Positions 7,615-16,179 of a stretch of DNA of 64,000 nt are shown in pieces; within the stretch, counting starts at the first letter, position 1; every line of letters begins with the position of its first letter. The position numbers and the translations under genes are program-made. The notes beneath the pieces are model-generated. The model did no database searches and was not told the origin of the DNA. It saw only the letters and a program-made list of their open reading frames with translations. The DNA is from Vogesella urethralis. Its GTDB lineage: Bacteria; Pseudomonadota; Gammaproteobacteria; Burkholderiales; Chromobacteriaceae. Location of the stretch: contig NZ_VMDW02000099.1 of the NCBI RefSeq assembly GCF_007644045.2, positions 124,001 to 188,000 of the forward strand. The letters are read 5' to 3'.

Positions 7615-9227
7615 TGCAGCGCCGCGACTTTCTGCGTACCGCCGCCGCGCTGGCCGGCTTGCCGCTGCTGGCCGGCTTGCCGCTGCTGGCCGGCTGTCAG
7701 CAGGTGCTGGGCTGGGGCTTGCCGGTGGACGTGTTGCGCCCCGGCATGGCCGCCGGCCACCGCCTGCGCGACGCCGCCACGCTGCCGCCGCCACGCAGCG
7801 AGCGGCAGGTAGACACCGTGATCGTCGGCAGCGGCGTAGCCGGCCTGTTTGCCGGCTGGCGGCTGGCGCGCGAAGGCTACCGCGACTTTGTGCTGCTGAA
7901 CGGGCCGGAGCCGGACGGCAACGCCGCCGCCGGTGCCTTCGACGGCTGGCGCTACCCCACCGGCGCGCATTACTTGCCGCTGCCCTCGCCCGAGTCGGCG
8001 CACGTGCGCACCCTGCTGGCCGAGATGGGCGTCATCGAAGCCGGCAGCGACAGCCTGCGGCCAACGTTTGACGAACGCGTGCTGGTGCACGCACCGGACG
8101 AGCGGCTGTGGCGCGACGGCCAGTGGCACGATGGCCTGCTGCCGCGCTTCCTGGGCGCCGATGACGACGCGCAGCAACAGCGCTTTTTGCTTCACGTGAA
8201 ACAATTGCAGCAACAGCACGGTGCCGACGGCCGCCGCGTGTTTACCGTGCCTACCGCGCTGGCGTCGCAAGACCCGGCCTGGCGCGCGCTGGACGGGCAA
8301 AGCTTTGCCAGCTGGCTGGCGGCGCACGGTTACACCGCGCCCGGCCTGCTGTGGTACCTGGACTACTGCTGCCGCGACGATTACGGCAGTACGCTGGCGC
8401 ACACCTCGGCCTGGGCCGGCCTGCACTACTTTGCCGCCCGTGGCGGCCACGCGGCCAACGCCGAGGACGGCGCGGTGCTCACCTGGCCGGACGGGCTGAA
8501 CCCGCTACTGCGCCACATGCGCGGGCGGATCGGTCGAGAAAAACAGCTGGACGGTGCCGCCTGGCGCATCCGCCAGCAGGGCAAGCAGGTGCAGGTGGAT
8601 TATGTGGATGACGGCGGTGCACAGCAGCTGCTGGCGCGGCGGGTTATCGTGGCCACGCCGCTGCACGTGGCCTGGCACCTGCTGCCGCAGCTGCCGGCGC
8701 TGGGGTTTGCACGTGCGCACCTGCCGCCACGGGCGCCGTGGCTGGTGGGCAATGTGCTGCTGGCGCGCTTCCCCGCCGAGCCGGCCAGCCAGCCGCTGGC
8801 GTGGGACAACGTGGTGTACGGCAGCCGCAGCCTGGGCTATGTGGTGGCCACCCACCAGCTGATCCGCGCGGCGCTGCCGGAGCGCACGGTGTTCACCACC
8901 TACCACGCCTTTGCCGATGCGCCCGCCGCCGCCACGCGGCAATGGTTGGCCGCCGCCAGCACCGACGCGCTGTTTGAGCAGGCTACGGCTGACCTGTACG
9001 CCGTGTACGGGCCGCGCCTGCGCCGCCATATGTTGGCCGCACGCCTCACCGTGCGCGCCCACGCCATGGCCAGCCCGCAGCCGGGCTTTCTGGCCAACCC
9101 TGGCCTGGCCGCACTGCGCGCCACCGACGGCCCCATCCTGTTCGCCCACGCCGATTTGTCCGGCCTGTCGCTGTTTGAAGAAGCCGCCTGGTGGGGTGAA
9201 GTGGCGGCGCAGCGAGTGCTGGGCTGA
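7614..9227 (+). CDS. Tat-exported FAD-dependent amine-oxidase-like lipoprotein
   Basis: 537-aa protein. The N-terminus has a twin-arginine motif (RRDFLR) and a lipobox (LLAGC), so it should be folded in the cytoplasm, exported and lipid-anchored. A Rossmann FAD-binding motif VIVGSGVAGLFAGWRLA lies at about residues 69-86; the rest resembles flavin-dependent amine oxidases/desaturases. Polyamine oxidation is attractive given the partner gene but is not shown. The signal peptide carries a perfect tandem duplication of 18 bases (7653-7670 and 7671-7688), repeating GLPLLA. Only one base separates its stop from the convergent LysR gene. A parS-like palindrome lies inside at 8189-8202. Confidence 0.85.
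   Translation: MQRRDFLRTAAALAGLPLLAGLPLLAGCQQVLGWGLPVDVLRPGMAAGHRLRDAATLPPPRSERQVDTVIVGSGVAGLFAGWRLAREGYRDFVLLNGPEPDGNAAAGAFDGWRYPTGAHYLPLPSPESAHVRTLLAEMGVIEAGSDSLRPTFDERVLVHAPDERLWRDGQWHDGLLPRFLGADDDAQQQRFLLHVKQLQQQHGADGRRVFTVPTALASQDPAWRALDGQSFASWLAAHGYTAPGLLWYLDYCCRDDYGSTLAHTSAWAGLHYFAARGGHAANAEDGAVLTWPDGLNPLLRHMRGRIGREKQLDGAAWRIRQQGKQVQVDYVDDGGAQQLLARRVIVATPLHVAWHLLPQLPALGFARAHLPPRAPWLVGNVLLARFPAEPASQPLAWDNVVYGSRSLGYVVATHQLIRAALPERTVFTTYHAFADAPAAATRQWLAAASTDALFEQATADLYAVYGPRLRRHMLAARLTVRAHAMASPQPGFLANPGLAALRATDGPILFAHADLSGLSLFEEAAWWGEVAAQRVLG
8189..8202. promoter_or_regulatory. parS-like palindrome (15 of 16 to TGTTTCACGTGAAACA)
   Basis: TGCTTCACGTGAAACA (8188-8203) differs at one base from the consensus ParB-binding site. 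It lies inside the flavin oxidase gene; known parS sites are often inside genes. Confidence 0.55.
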
Positions 9228-9228
9228 G

Positions 9229-10146
9229 TTAACTGCCCGGTGCCGGCTGTGCCAGCAGGTAGTCCACCAGCACCCGCACCCGTGGCGGCAAGGCCTGGCT
9301 TGCCGGGTACAGCAAGGAAAACGGCCGGCTGCAACCGCCATAATCGCTTAGCACTTCCTGCAGTTCGCCGCGCGCCAGCGCGTCCGCCACCATAAAGCGG
9401 TAAGTCTGCAGCAGGCCGCCTCCATGACGTGCCAGCGTGACGCAGCCCTGCAAGTCGTCGCTGATGGTCAGCCCGCCGCCGGTTTGCCGGCTGATCTCCA
9501 CCCCCTGCAGGCGGAAGCGCCACGGCACCGGCTGGCCGCTGCTGGGCAGGCGGAACTGGATGCAGTCGTGACCTGCCAGCGCATCCGGGTGGGCCGGTAC
9601 GCCGCGTGCCTGCAAGTAGGCCGGCGCGGCACATACCACCAGCTCGGCTTGCCGCAGCGGGCGCGCCACCAGCCTAGAATCGGGCGGCGTGCGGCCACGG
9701 ATTGCCAGGTCGAAGTGGTCGGCGATCAGGTCCACATTGTGGTTGCTCAGTTGCACTTCCAGCGTAATGTCCGGGTAGCGTGCCCGGAACGCGGGCAGCA
9801 AGGGCAACAGCCACAGCTGGCCCAGTGGCGTGGGGGCGCTCAGGCGCACATGCCCGCTGGGGGTGTGCTGGGCGCCGGCCAGGTCGCGCTCGGCGACGTC
9901 CAGCAAGCGCAAGACCTCGCTGCACTGGCGGTAGTACTGCGCGCCGGCATCGGTCAGGCGGATCTGGCGGGTGCTGCGTACGAATAGCCGCACGCCTAGC
10001 CGTACTTCCAGCCGGGCAATGGCGCGGCTGACCGCCGGCTGGGTCAGGCCTGCCTGGACGGCGGCAGCCGTAAAGCTGCCCAGGCGGGCTACCTGGCAGA
10101 ACAGCGCAATGCTGCCCAGGTTATCGGCGGTAACAGCGCGGCTCAT
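9229..10146 (-). CDS. LysR-family transcriptional regulator
   Basis: 305-aa LysR regulator. The helix-turn-helix spans residues 10-70 (GSFTAAAVQAGLTQPAVSRAIARLE) and the substrate-binding fold about 95-300. It is divergent from the GST and nitronate monooxygenase genes with a 111-base gap and most likely controls them. The gap contains TATTC (10176-10180) and GAATA (10197-10201) as an inverted pair, a weak operator candidate. The start at 10146 gives the normal LysR N-terminus. Confidence 0.92.
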   Translation of the reverse strand: MSRAVTADNLGSIALFCQVARLGSFTAAAVQAGLTQPAVSRAIARLEVRLGVRLFVRSTRQIRLTDAGAQYYRQCSEVLRLLDVAERDLAGAQHTPSGHVRLSAPTPLGQLWLLPLLPAFRARYPDITLEVQLSNHNVDLIADHFDLAIRGRTPPDSRLVARPLRQAELVVCAAPAYLQARGVPAHPDALAGHDCIQFRLPSSGQPVPWRFRLQGVEISRQTGGGLTISDDLQGCVTLARHGGGLLQTYRFMVADALARGELQEVLSDYGGCSRPFSLLYPASQALPPRVRVLVDYLLAQPAPGS

Positions 10147-10232
10147 GCATGACTCCGGGTAATGACTGAAATGCATATTCCCGTATTTTTCAGCATGAAT
10201 ACAAGGCTTAAGGTAGCGCTGTCGCCGCCCGT

Positions 10233-10243
10233 TGCGGCCAACT
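10233..10243 (-). repeat. 11-base word, one-mismatch copy in a promoter region
   Basis: TGCGGCCAACT differs from the consensus complement only at the last base. It lies 15 bases upstream of the GST start. Confidence 0.6.
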
Positions 10244-10257
10244 TGCGGAGCATTGCC

Positions 10258-10863
10258 ATGCAACTCTATTACTCGCCCAACGCCTGTTCCCTGGCCATCC
10301 ATATCCTGCTGCGCGAAGCCGGCCTGCCGGTCGAGCTGGTCCGGGTCGACCTCGCCAGCCATCGTACCGAGCACGGACAGGACTTCTACACCCTCAACCC
10401 CATGGGCCAGGTGCCGCTACTGCAACTGGACGATGGCCGCACCCTGGGCGAAGGCGCCGTCATTGCCCGCTACCTCGCGCAGCTGGCACCGGATGCCGGC
10501 TTGATGCCGGCGCCGGACAGCGAGGCGTACTGGAAAGTGGCCCAGTGGCAGCACTTTGTGGCCACCGAGCTGCACAAGGGGTTTACGCCCCTGTTCAACC
10601 CGCAGCTGTCGGCGGAGGCCAAAGCGGTACTGCGCCCGGGGCTGGCGGCCAAGTTTGCCCTGCTGGACAAGGTACTGGCCGCCCAGCGCTGGCTGGGGGG
10701 CGAGCAGTTCAGCGTGGCGGATGCTTACCTGTTTACCGTCACGCGCTGGGCCGGCTTTGTCGGGCTATCGCTGGACGGATTGGCAGGCGTGCAGCGCTTC
10801 ATGCAAGACGCCGCCACCCGCCCGGCGGTGCAAGCGGCGTTGGCCGCGGAGGGTGCGGCATGA
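10258..10863 (+). CDS. glutathione S-transferase
   Basis: 201-aa bacterial (beta-class-like) GST. The N-terminal thioredoxin fold starts MQLYYSPNACSLAIHI, with the Cys-10 typical of the class, and has the cis-proline loop MGQVPLLQLDDG; the helical C-terminal domain follows from about residue 90. A GGAG site precedes the ATG at 10258. The stop overlaps the nitronate monooxygenase start (ATGA), so both detoxification enzymes are co-translated. Regulation by the divergent LysR protein is likely. Confidence 0.93.
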   Translation: MQLYYSPNACSLAIHILLREAGLPVELVRVDLASHRTEHGQDFYTLNPMGQVPLLQLDDGRTLGEGAVIARYLAQLAPDAGLMPAPDSEAYWKVAQWQHFVATELHKGFTPLFNPQLSAEAKAVLRPGLAAKFALLDKVLAAQRWLGGEQFSVADAYLFTVTRWAGFVGLSLDGLAGVQRFMQDAATRPAVQAALAAEGAA

Positions 10864-11936
10864 ATGCCTGGCGCGATGGCCCGTTGCAACGCCGGCTCGG
10901 GCTGCGTCACCCCATCGTGCAAGGGCCGTTTGGCGGCGGCCTGTCCAGTGCGCGGCTGGTGGCGGCGGTGGCCGAGGCCGGGGGGCTGGGGTCGTTCGGC
11001 GTGCACCACCTTGACGGTGACGGCATTGCCCGCGTGGCCGCCGATATCCGGGCGCTGACGGCCCGACCGTTTGCCCTGAACCTGTGGCTGCCGTTCGAGG
11101 ACAGCGAGGCGGTGGCTGCCGACACCACACGGCACGCGGCCTATGCGGCTGCGCTGGCGCCCTACTTTGCCGAGCTGGGGCTGGCGCTGCCCCCTGCCCC
11201 CGAGCGCTATGCGCCGGCGTTCGACGAGCAGGTGGCGGCCGTGTTGCAGGCGCGCCCGGCGGTGTTGAGCTTTGTGTTCGGCGTGCCGTCGCCCGATCTG
11301 CTGGCGCATTGCCGTGCCTTGGGCATCGTGACCATCGGCGCGGCGACAACGGTGGCCGAGGCGCAAGCACTGGACGCCGCTGGCATCGACATGATCGTGG
11401 CCACCGGCTGCGAAGCCGGCGGGCACCGGGTGTCGTTCCTGGCGCCAGCAGAGCAGGTGCTAACCGGCACGCTGGCACTGGTACCGCAAGTGGTGGACGC
11501 CGTGCGGGTGCCGGTTATCGCTGCGGGCGGCATTGCCGATGGCCGTGGCGTGGCGGCTGCCATGATGCTGGGTGCGGCTGGCGCACAACTGGGCACCGCC
11601 TTTCTGGCGTGCGAGGAGTCGGCGGCTGACGGCCTGCATCGGCAGGCACTGTTTAGCCCCGCCGCAGCGGATACCGCGCTGACCCGTACCTTCAGTGGCC
11701 GTCTGGCGCGTGGCATGCGCAACCGGCTGTTGCGCGAGGGCACCACGCTGACGCCTGCGCCCTACCCGGCGCAAAACTGGCTGATGGGCGAGCTCAAGCG
11801 GGCGGCCTTTGCCGCTGGCCGCAGCGACCTGGGCTCGCTGTGGTGTGGCCAAGCGGCCCCGTTACTGCGCCACCGCCATGCGGCCAACCTGTTTGCCGAC
11901 CTGGTAGCGCAAAGCGAGGCCTGTTTGGCCGCGTAG
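10860..11936 (+). CDS. nitronate monooxygenase (2-nitropropane dioxygenase family)
   Basis: 358-aa FMN-dependent TIM-barrel enzyme that oxidises alkyl nitronates. Visible family features are the N-terminal HPIVQGPFGGGLSSARLVAAVAEAGGLGSFG, the FMN phosphate loop AGGIADGRGVAAAMMLGAAG around residue 220, and ATGCEAGGH near residue 180. Pairing with GST suggests a small detoxification operon. One exact 11-base word lies near its end (11879-11889). Confidence 0.92.
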   Translation: MNAWRDGPLQRRLGLRHPIVQGPFGGGLSSARLVAAVAEAGGLGSFGVHHLDGDGIARVAADIRALTARPFALNLWLPFEDSEAVAADTTRHAAYAAALAPYFAELGLALPPAPERYAPAFDEQVAAVLQARPAVLSFVFGVPSPDLLAHCRALGIVTIGAATTVAEAQALDAAGIDMIVATGCEAGGHRVSFLAPAEQVLTGTLALVPQVVDAVRVPVIAAGGIADGRGVAAAMMLGAAGAQLGTAFLACEESAADGLHRQALFSPAAADTALTRTFSGRLARGMRNRLLREGTTLTPAPYPAQNWLMGELKRAAFAAGRSDLGSLWCGQAAPLLRHRHAANLFADLVAQSEACLAA

Positions 11937-11966
11937 CAAGCTAAGCCGGCCGGTTCGCCAGCAAAA

Positions 11967-11999
11967 AACGCCCCCGCGTGCCAGGCAAGCGGGGGCGTT
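11967..11999 (-). terminator. rho-independent terminator for the PEP-CTERM gene
   Basis: AACGCCCCCGC pairs with GCGGGGGCGTT over 11 bp with an 11-base loop. On the minus strand it is followed by TTTTTTGC. It may also slow plus-strand readthrough from the nitronate monooxygenase gene. Confidence 0.85.
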
Positions 12000-12049
12000 G
12001 TCTGTGTGGGCCGGCCCTCGGCAAGGCCGGAGGCCGGTCAGGTACAGGT

Positions 12050-12535
12050 TTAGGACGACTTGCGGCGGCGCGCCAGCAGCAAGCCACTCAGGCCCAGCCC
12101 CAGCAGGGCCAGGCTTTCCGGTTCCGGCACCGGCACCACGTTGGTAGTGAGCTGCCCTTGCCAGGTACCCAGGTTGGTGAACGCTAGGTTGAAGGTGAAG
12201 TTGCCGCTCTGCGTGGTGTTGAAGACAAAGCTGTTGCTGTAGCTGTTCTTGCCGACAAAGGCGATGGCATCGCTGACGCGGATGATGTCGCTTAACTTGT
12301 TGGTGGCCAGGTTCACGCTCACCCCAAACAGGCTGGCCAGCAGGGGCTGGGCGCTGTTTTTGGCAGTCAGCGCGTAGTCAAAGCGGTAGCTGCCGGGCTG
12401 GGTGATCTGCAGGGTATTGCCAGGCGAGAAGAAGTTGGTCCACGCACCGTGCGAGGTGACGTTGACCACGGCTGCCTGGCTGAGGTTGGCCGCCAATAGC
12501 AGGGCGCCGGCGCTCAGATAGCGGGAGAGCTTCAA
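12050..12535 (-). CDS. PEP-CTERM sorting-signal protein
   Basis: 161-aa exported protein. A signal peptide ends at about LSQA-A. The mature part has no recognisable domain and reads like a small beta-rich secreted protein. The C-terminus has a full PEP-CTERM tripartite signal: VPEPESLALL, a hydrophobic helix GLGLSGLLLA and the basic tail RRRKSS. Such proteins are processed by exosortase and usually belong to exopolysaccharide-associated surface material. The start is a TTG at 12535, with GGAG six bases upstream. No exosortase gene is in the window. Confidence 0.85.
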   Translation of the reverse strand: MKLSRYLSAGALLLAANLSQAAVVNVTSHGAWTNFFSPGNTLQITQPGSYRFDYALTAKNSAQPLLASLFGVSVNLATNKLSDIIRVSDAIAFVGKNSYSNSFVFNTTQSGNFTFNLAFTNLGTWQGQLTTNVVPVPEPESLALLGLGLSGLLLARRRKSS

Positions 12536-12759
12536 GATTATCTCCTTGATATTAAACAGGATATGACAAAAGCGATAAGGTATCGCGCACTCCTGCCGTT
12601 GTAGCAGCACAGTTCGATAAATGTCAAAGAGATAATGGGCGCGAAGTCGGCCCGGCGCCGGCACCAAAGGACAGTTTGTGCCACGCCAGTGGCGCCGGGG
12701 CTTTGTGATACAGTGAAATCCCGGCTGACCCGGCCATCTTCCCCGACAGAAAGGCTGCC

Positions 12760-14793
12760 ATGAGCACCAATCCGCTGCTAGCCAACTGGGATACGCCCCA
12801 CCAGTTTCCCCCGTTCGACCAGATCGCTGCCGAGCACTTCGTGCCGGCGTTCGACGCGCTGTTCGCCGCGCATCAGGCCGAACTGGACGCCATTGCGGCC
12901 AACCCGGCCGCTCCCGATTTTGCCAATACCGTCGAAGTGCTGGCCGATAGCGGCCTGCTGCTGGAACGCGCCAGCCTGCTGCTGGATAACCTGTCTGCCT
13001 CGGTTGGCAGCGACGCGCTGCAGGCGGTTGAGCGCGACATGGCGCCGCGCCTGGCGGCGCACCACAGCAGCGTGTATCTGAACGCCGCGCTGTTTGCCCG
13101 CCTGGACGCGGTGTACCGCGAACGCGCCGCGCTGGGGCTGGACGAAGAGCAGCAACGGCTGCTGACCCGCCTGCACCGCAACTTCGTGCGTGCCGGTGCC
13201 CGGCTGGATGGCGCGGCGCGCAGCCGCTTTGCCACCATCGTGTCGCGGCTGGCCGAGCTGCAAACCGCGTTCAGCCAGAACGTGCTGGCCGACGAGGGCG
13301 AGTACGTACTGCCGCTGGGTGAACAGGATATCGACGGCCTGCCCGGCTACGTGCTGGACGCCGCACGCAACGCCGCCACCGAACGCGGGCTGGATGGTTA
13401 CGCGTTGACGCTGTCGCGTTCGGCGGTCATCGGCTTCCTCACCTACTCCACCCGCCGCGACCTGCGCGAACAGCTGTGGCGTGCCTGGACCAGCCGCGGC
13501 GAACACCCGGCCCGCGCCAACGCGCCGCTGGCCCGCGAGATCCTGGCGCTGCGTACCGAAAAAGCCGCGCTGCTGGGCTACGCCAGTTACGCCGACTACG
13601 CGCTGGAAGACCGCATGGCCGGCAAGCCGCAGGCGGTGTACGACCTGCTGGCGCAGGTATGGGAGCCGGCCAAGCAACGCTTTGCCGCCGAGAAAGTGCT
13701 GCTGCAGCAGGAAGCCGCCCGTCTGGGCCTGCCGCAGGATATCCAGCCGTGGGACTGGTGGTTGCTGGCCGAAAAAGTGCGCGTGGCGCGCTACGCGCTG
13801 GACGACGCGCAGATCAAGCCCTACTTCAGCCTGCCGCGCATGCAGGCCGCCATGTTCGACGTGGCCGGCCGCCTGTTTGGTCTGCAGTTCGCGCCGCGTG
13901 ACGACCTGCCGCGTTACCACCCCGACGTGCAGGTATGGGAAGTGCGCCGCGACGACGCGGTGATCGGCCTGTTCATCGGCGACAACTACGCGCGCCAGGG
14001 CAAGCAGGGCGGCGCCTGGATGCACCTGTACCGCCAGCAAAGCGGCAAGGGTGCGGCCCGCGTGTTGCCCATCGTCATCAATAACAACAACTTCGCCAAG
14101 GCCGGCAGTGGCCCTACCCTGCTGAGCTTTGACGACGTGCGCACCTTGTTCCACGAGTTCGGCCACGCGCTGCACGGCCTGCTGTCCGACGTGCAGTATC
14201 GCCTGCTGTCCGGCCCCAATACGCCGCAGGACTACGTGGAGCTGCCGTCGCAGCTGCTGGAAAACTGGGCGCTGGTGCCGGAAGTGCTGGCCGAGCACGC
14301 GCGCCATGTGGATAGCGGCGAGCCGATTCCGCCGGCACTGGTGGCGGCCATCAAGGCGGCCAGCACCTTCAACCAGGGCTTCGAGACCGTGCGCTACAGC
14401 GCGTCCACGCTGATCGACCTGGCGCTGCACCAGCGCAACGACGCCGACGGCGTGGACATCCTGGCGTTTGAAGCGGCCGAGCGCACGCGGCTGGGCGTGC
14501 CGCCGGAAGCGGGCATGAACCACCGCCTGCCGCACTTTGGCCACGTGTTTTCCGACGACTATTACGCCGCCGGCTACTACGTGTACATGTGGGCCGAGGT
14601 GCTGGAGGCGGAAGCGTTTGCCGCGTTTGAAGAAGCCGGCAACCCGTTTGACGCGGCGCTGGCCGCCAAGCTGCAGCGCTACATCTACAGCGCTGGCGAC
14701 GCACGCGAACAGCGGGCGGCGTTCCGCGCCTTCCGCGGTCACGACCCGCAGGCGGCGCCGATGCTGGAGAAACGCGGCCTGCTGACGGTGTAA
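12760..14793 (+). CDS. prlC: oligopeptidase A (M3 metallopeptidase)
   Basis: 677-aa zinc oligopeptidase of the thimet family, which degrades signal peptides and other short peptides in the cytoplasm. The zinc site FHEFGHALHGLL lies at about residues 462-473, and the third ligand and supporting residues follow around residue 490 (ELPSQLLENW). The length and N-terminus (NPLLANWDTPHQFPPFDQI) fit OpdA/PrlC. An exact 11-base word directly follows the stop codon, and another lies in the gene (12894-12904). Confidence 0.95.
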   Translation: MSTNPLLANWDTPHQFPPFDQIAAEHFVPAFDALFAAHQAELDAIAANPAAPDFANTVEVLADSGLLLERASLLLDNLSASVGSDALQAVERDMAPRLAAHHSSVYLNAALFARLDAVYRERAALGLDEEQQRLLTRLHRNFVRAGARLDGAARSRFATIVSRLAELQTAFSQNVLADEGEYVLPLGEQDIDGLPGYVLDAARNAATERGLDGYALTLSRSAVIGFLTYSTRRDLREQLWRAWTSRGEHPARANAPLAREILALRTEKAALLGYASYADYALEDRMAGKPQAVYDLLAQVWEPAKQRFAAEKVLLQQEAARLGLPQDIQPWDWWLLAEKVRVARYALDDAQIKPYFSLPRMQAAMFDVAGRLFGLQFAPRDDLPRYHPDVQVWEVRRDDAVIGLFIGDNYARQGKQGGAWMHLYRQQSGKGAARVLPIVINNNNFAKAGSGPTLLSFDDVRTLFHEFGHALHGLLSDVQYRLLSGPNTPQDYVELPSQLLENWALVPEVLAEHARHVDSGEPIPPALVAAIKAASTFNQGFETVRYSASTLIDLALHQRNDADGVDILAFEAAERTRLGVPPEAGMNHRLPHFGHVFSDDYYAAGYYVYMWAEVLEAEAFAAFEEAGNPFDAALAAKLQRYIYSAGDAREQRAAFRAFRGHDPQAAPMLEKRGLLTV

Positions 14794-14804
14794 GGTTGGC
14801 CGCA
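14794..14804 (+). repeat. GGTTGGCCGCA word, exact copy abutting the prlC stop
   Basis: Exact copy starting at the base after the TAA of prlC. Confidence 0.9.
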
Positions 14805-15166
14805 GGCTAAACGCACAAGGCCGCCCTTCGCGGTAATGCCTGTCAGCTAGGGGAATGTGCTTGGTTCTCAAGTAGCAGGACGTGAGTGAAGCGCCCCATC
14901 CCGTTGGCGCGAGCCGGTCAAAATGGTTCGCCCCAGGTTTTAAGACGCCGATTTGTTTGAGCACCGAGCCGTTAGCGAGGGGCGAGTTCGGCGGCGCCTG
15001 GGGCGTGCCATTTTGACCGGGGTTTCGAGCAGCCCCGGGTTGCGGGGGAATGAAAAGGGGGCGGCAATCCGCCCCCTTTCCCGTCTGCCGGGCGGAACCG
15101 GCATCTAATCATCGTCCGCATAGCGGACACACTAGCCTACTTCAACGCAACAAACCCCTAACCAAA
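14805..15166. repeat. gene-free stretch with a large inverted-repeat element
   Basis: No coding sequence is supported here. The main structure is a pair of 22-base arms at 14916-14937 and 14997-15018 (20 of 22 matching), each carrying TCAAAATGG and GCCCCAGG, around a spacer with GAGCCGTTAGCGAGGGGCGAG. The wording resembles extragenic repeats common in betaproteobacteria. A G+C hairpin (AAAGGGGGCGG at 15054-15064, CCGCCCCCTTT at 15069-15079) and a small one (GTCCGC/GCGGAC at 15114-15128) follow. The G+C hairpin may terminate prlC transcription. Confidence 0.65.
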
Positions 15167-15196
15167 AATGCCAGTCAGCGTTAACTGACTGGCATT
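15164..15196 (-). terminator. rho-independent terminator for the response regulator
   Basis: AATGCCAGTCAG (15167-15178) and CTGACTGGCATT (15185-15196) form a perfect 12-bp stem with a 6-base loop. On the minus strand it is followed by TTTTTGG, as expected after the gene ending at 15237. Confidence 0.88.
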
Positions 15197-15236
15197 GGCC
15201 CTGCGGGGCGGCCTTGTGCTGTCTGCTTGCCCTTAC

Positions 15237-16001
15237 TCAGGCCGGGCTGACGTGGGCGTCCAGCATATAGCCTTCGCCGCGCACGGTGCGGATCAGCGTC
15301 GGGTTGCGCGGGTCGTCGCGCAGCTTGCCGCGCAGGCGCGAGATCAGGATGTCGATGCTGCGGTCGAACACGTCCACCGCTCCGCCACGGGTGAGGTCCA
15401 GCAGCAGCTCGCGGTCCAGCACGGCGTGCGGGCGCTGGACCAGCACCGACAGCAGGCGGAACTCGGCGCTGGACAGTGGAATGATCGTGCCGTCGCTATC
15501 GTGCAGCTGGCGCAGCGTGCTGTTGAGCAGCCAGTTGCCGAAGCGCACGCGCTGGTGGCCGCTTTGGCTGCGCTGTGCTTTGGCCTGGCTGCGGTTGCGG
15601 CGCAGTACCGAGTGCAGGCGCGCCACCAGCTCGCGGATGTCGAACGGCTTGGCCAGAAAGTCGTCGGCACCGATTTCCAGGCTGATGATGCGCTCGGTGA
15701 GGTCGTTGCGGGCGCTGATCATCACGATGGGAATCTCGGACTGCATGCGCAGGCGCTTGCACAGGCTGAGCCCGTTTTCACCCGGCAGCATCAGGTCCAG
15801 CACGATGGCGTCGAAATGCTGGCTGCCCAGCTGGGCTTCCATTTCACGGCCATCGGCCACGCCGGTGGCCTGCATGGCAAAGCCGCCCAGGTAGTTGCAG
15901 ATCAGCTCGCGAATGGCGTCATCGTCGTCGACGACCAGGATGTTCAAGCCTTGGCCCGGCGCCGCCGTCGTAGTGCTGGCAGTGTTAATCACAGCTTGCA
16001 T
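15237..16001 (-). CDS. OmpR-family response regulator (orphan)
   Basis: 254-aa two-domain regulator. An unusual Thr/Ala-rich N-terminal extension precedes the receiver domain, which has the acidic pocket VVDDDD, the phosphoacceptor in IVLDLMLPGENG and the lysine in LAKPF. The winged-helix DNA-binding domain follows (about 150-250), ending in IRTVRGEGYML. It resembles OmpR/TctD-like regulators. No histidine kinase gene adjoins it, so its partner must be elsewhere. Confidence 0.92.
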   Translation of the reverse strand: MQAVINTASTTTAAPGQGLNILVVDDDDAIRELICNYLGGFAMQATGVADGREMEAQLGSQHFDAIVLDLMLPGENGLSLCKRLRMQSEIPIVMISARNDLTERIISLEIGADDFLAKPFDIRELVARLHSVLRRNRSQAKAQRSQSGHQRVRFGNWLLNSTLRQLHDSDGTIIPLSSAEFRLLSVLVQRPHAVLDRELLLDLTRGGAVDVFDRSIDILISRLRGKLRDDPRNPTLIRTVRGEGYMLDAHVSPA

Positions 16002-16179
16002 GAGGTTTCCGTAATGTTGCGGCAGGGCCGACTAGGTAATGGCTTGTAGCTTAATGCTGCTGTGCAGCCTGGCTTTGTGCTGTTTGTATAAGTTTTCATA
16101 CAAACTGACCAAACCACAGCAATAAGCTCGCTAGTAGACTGCGACAAAATCACTCCCTCTGCCGCTGCGGCCAACTCTC

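Noticed and set aside
12778-14964. Very long minus-strand frame of 728 codons opposite prlC
   Set aside because: High GC at third positions of prlC leaves the opposite strand free of stops; the translation is His/Gln/Val-rich with no family.
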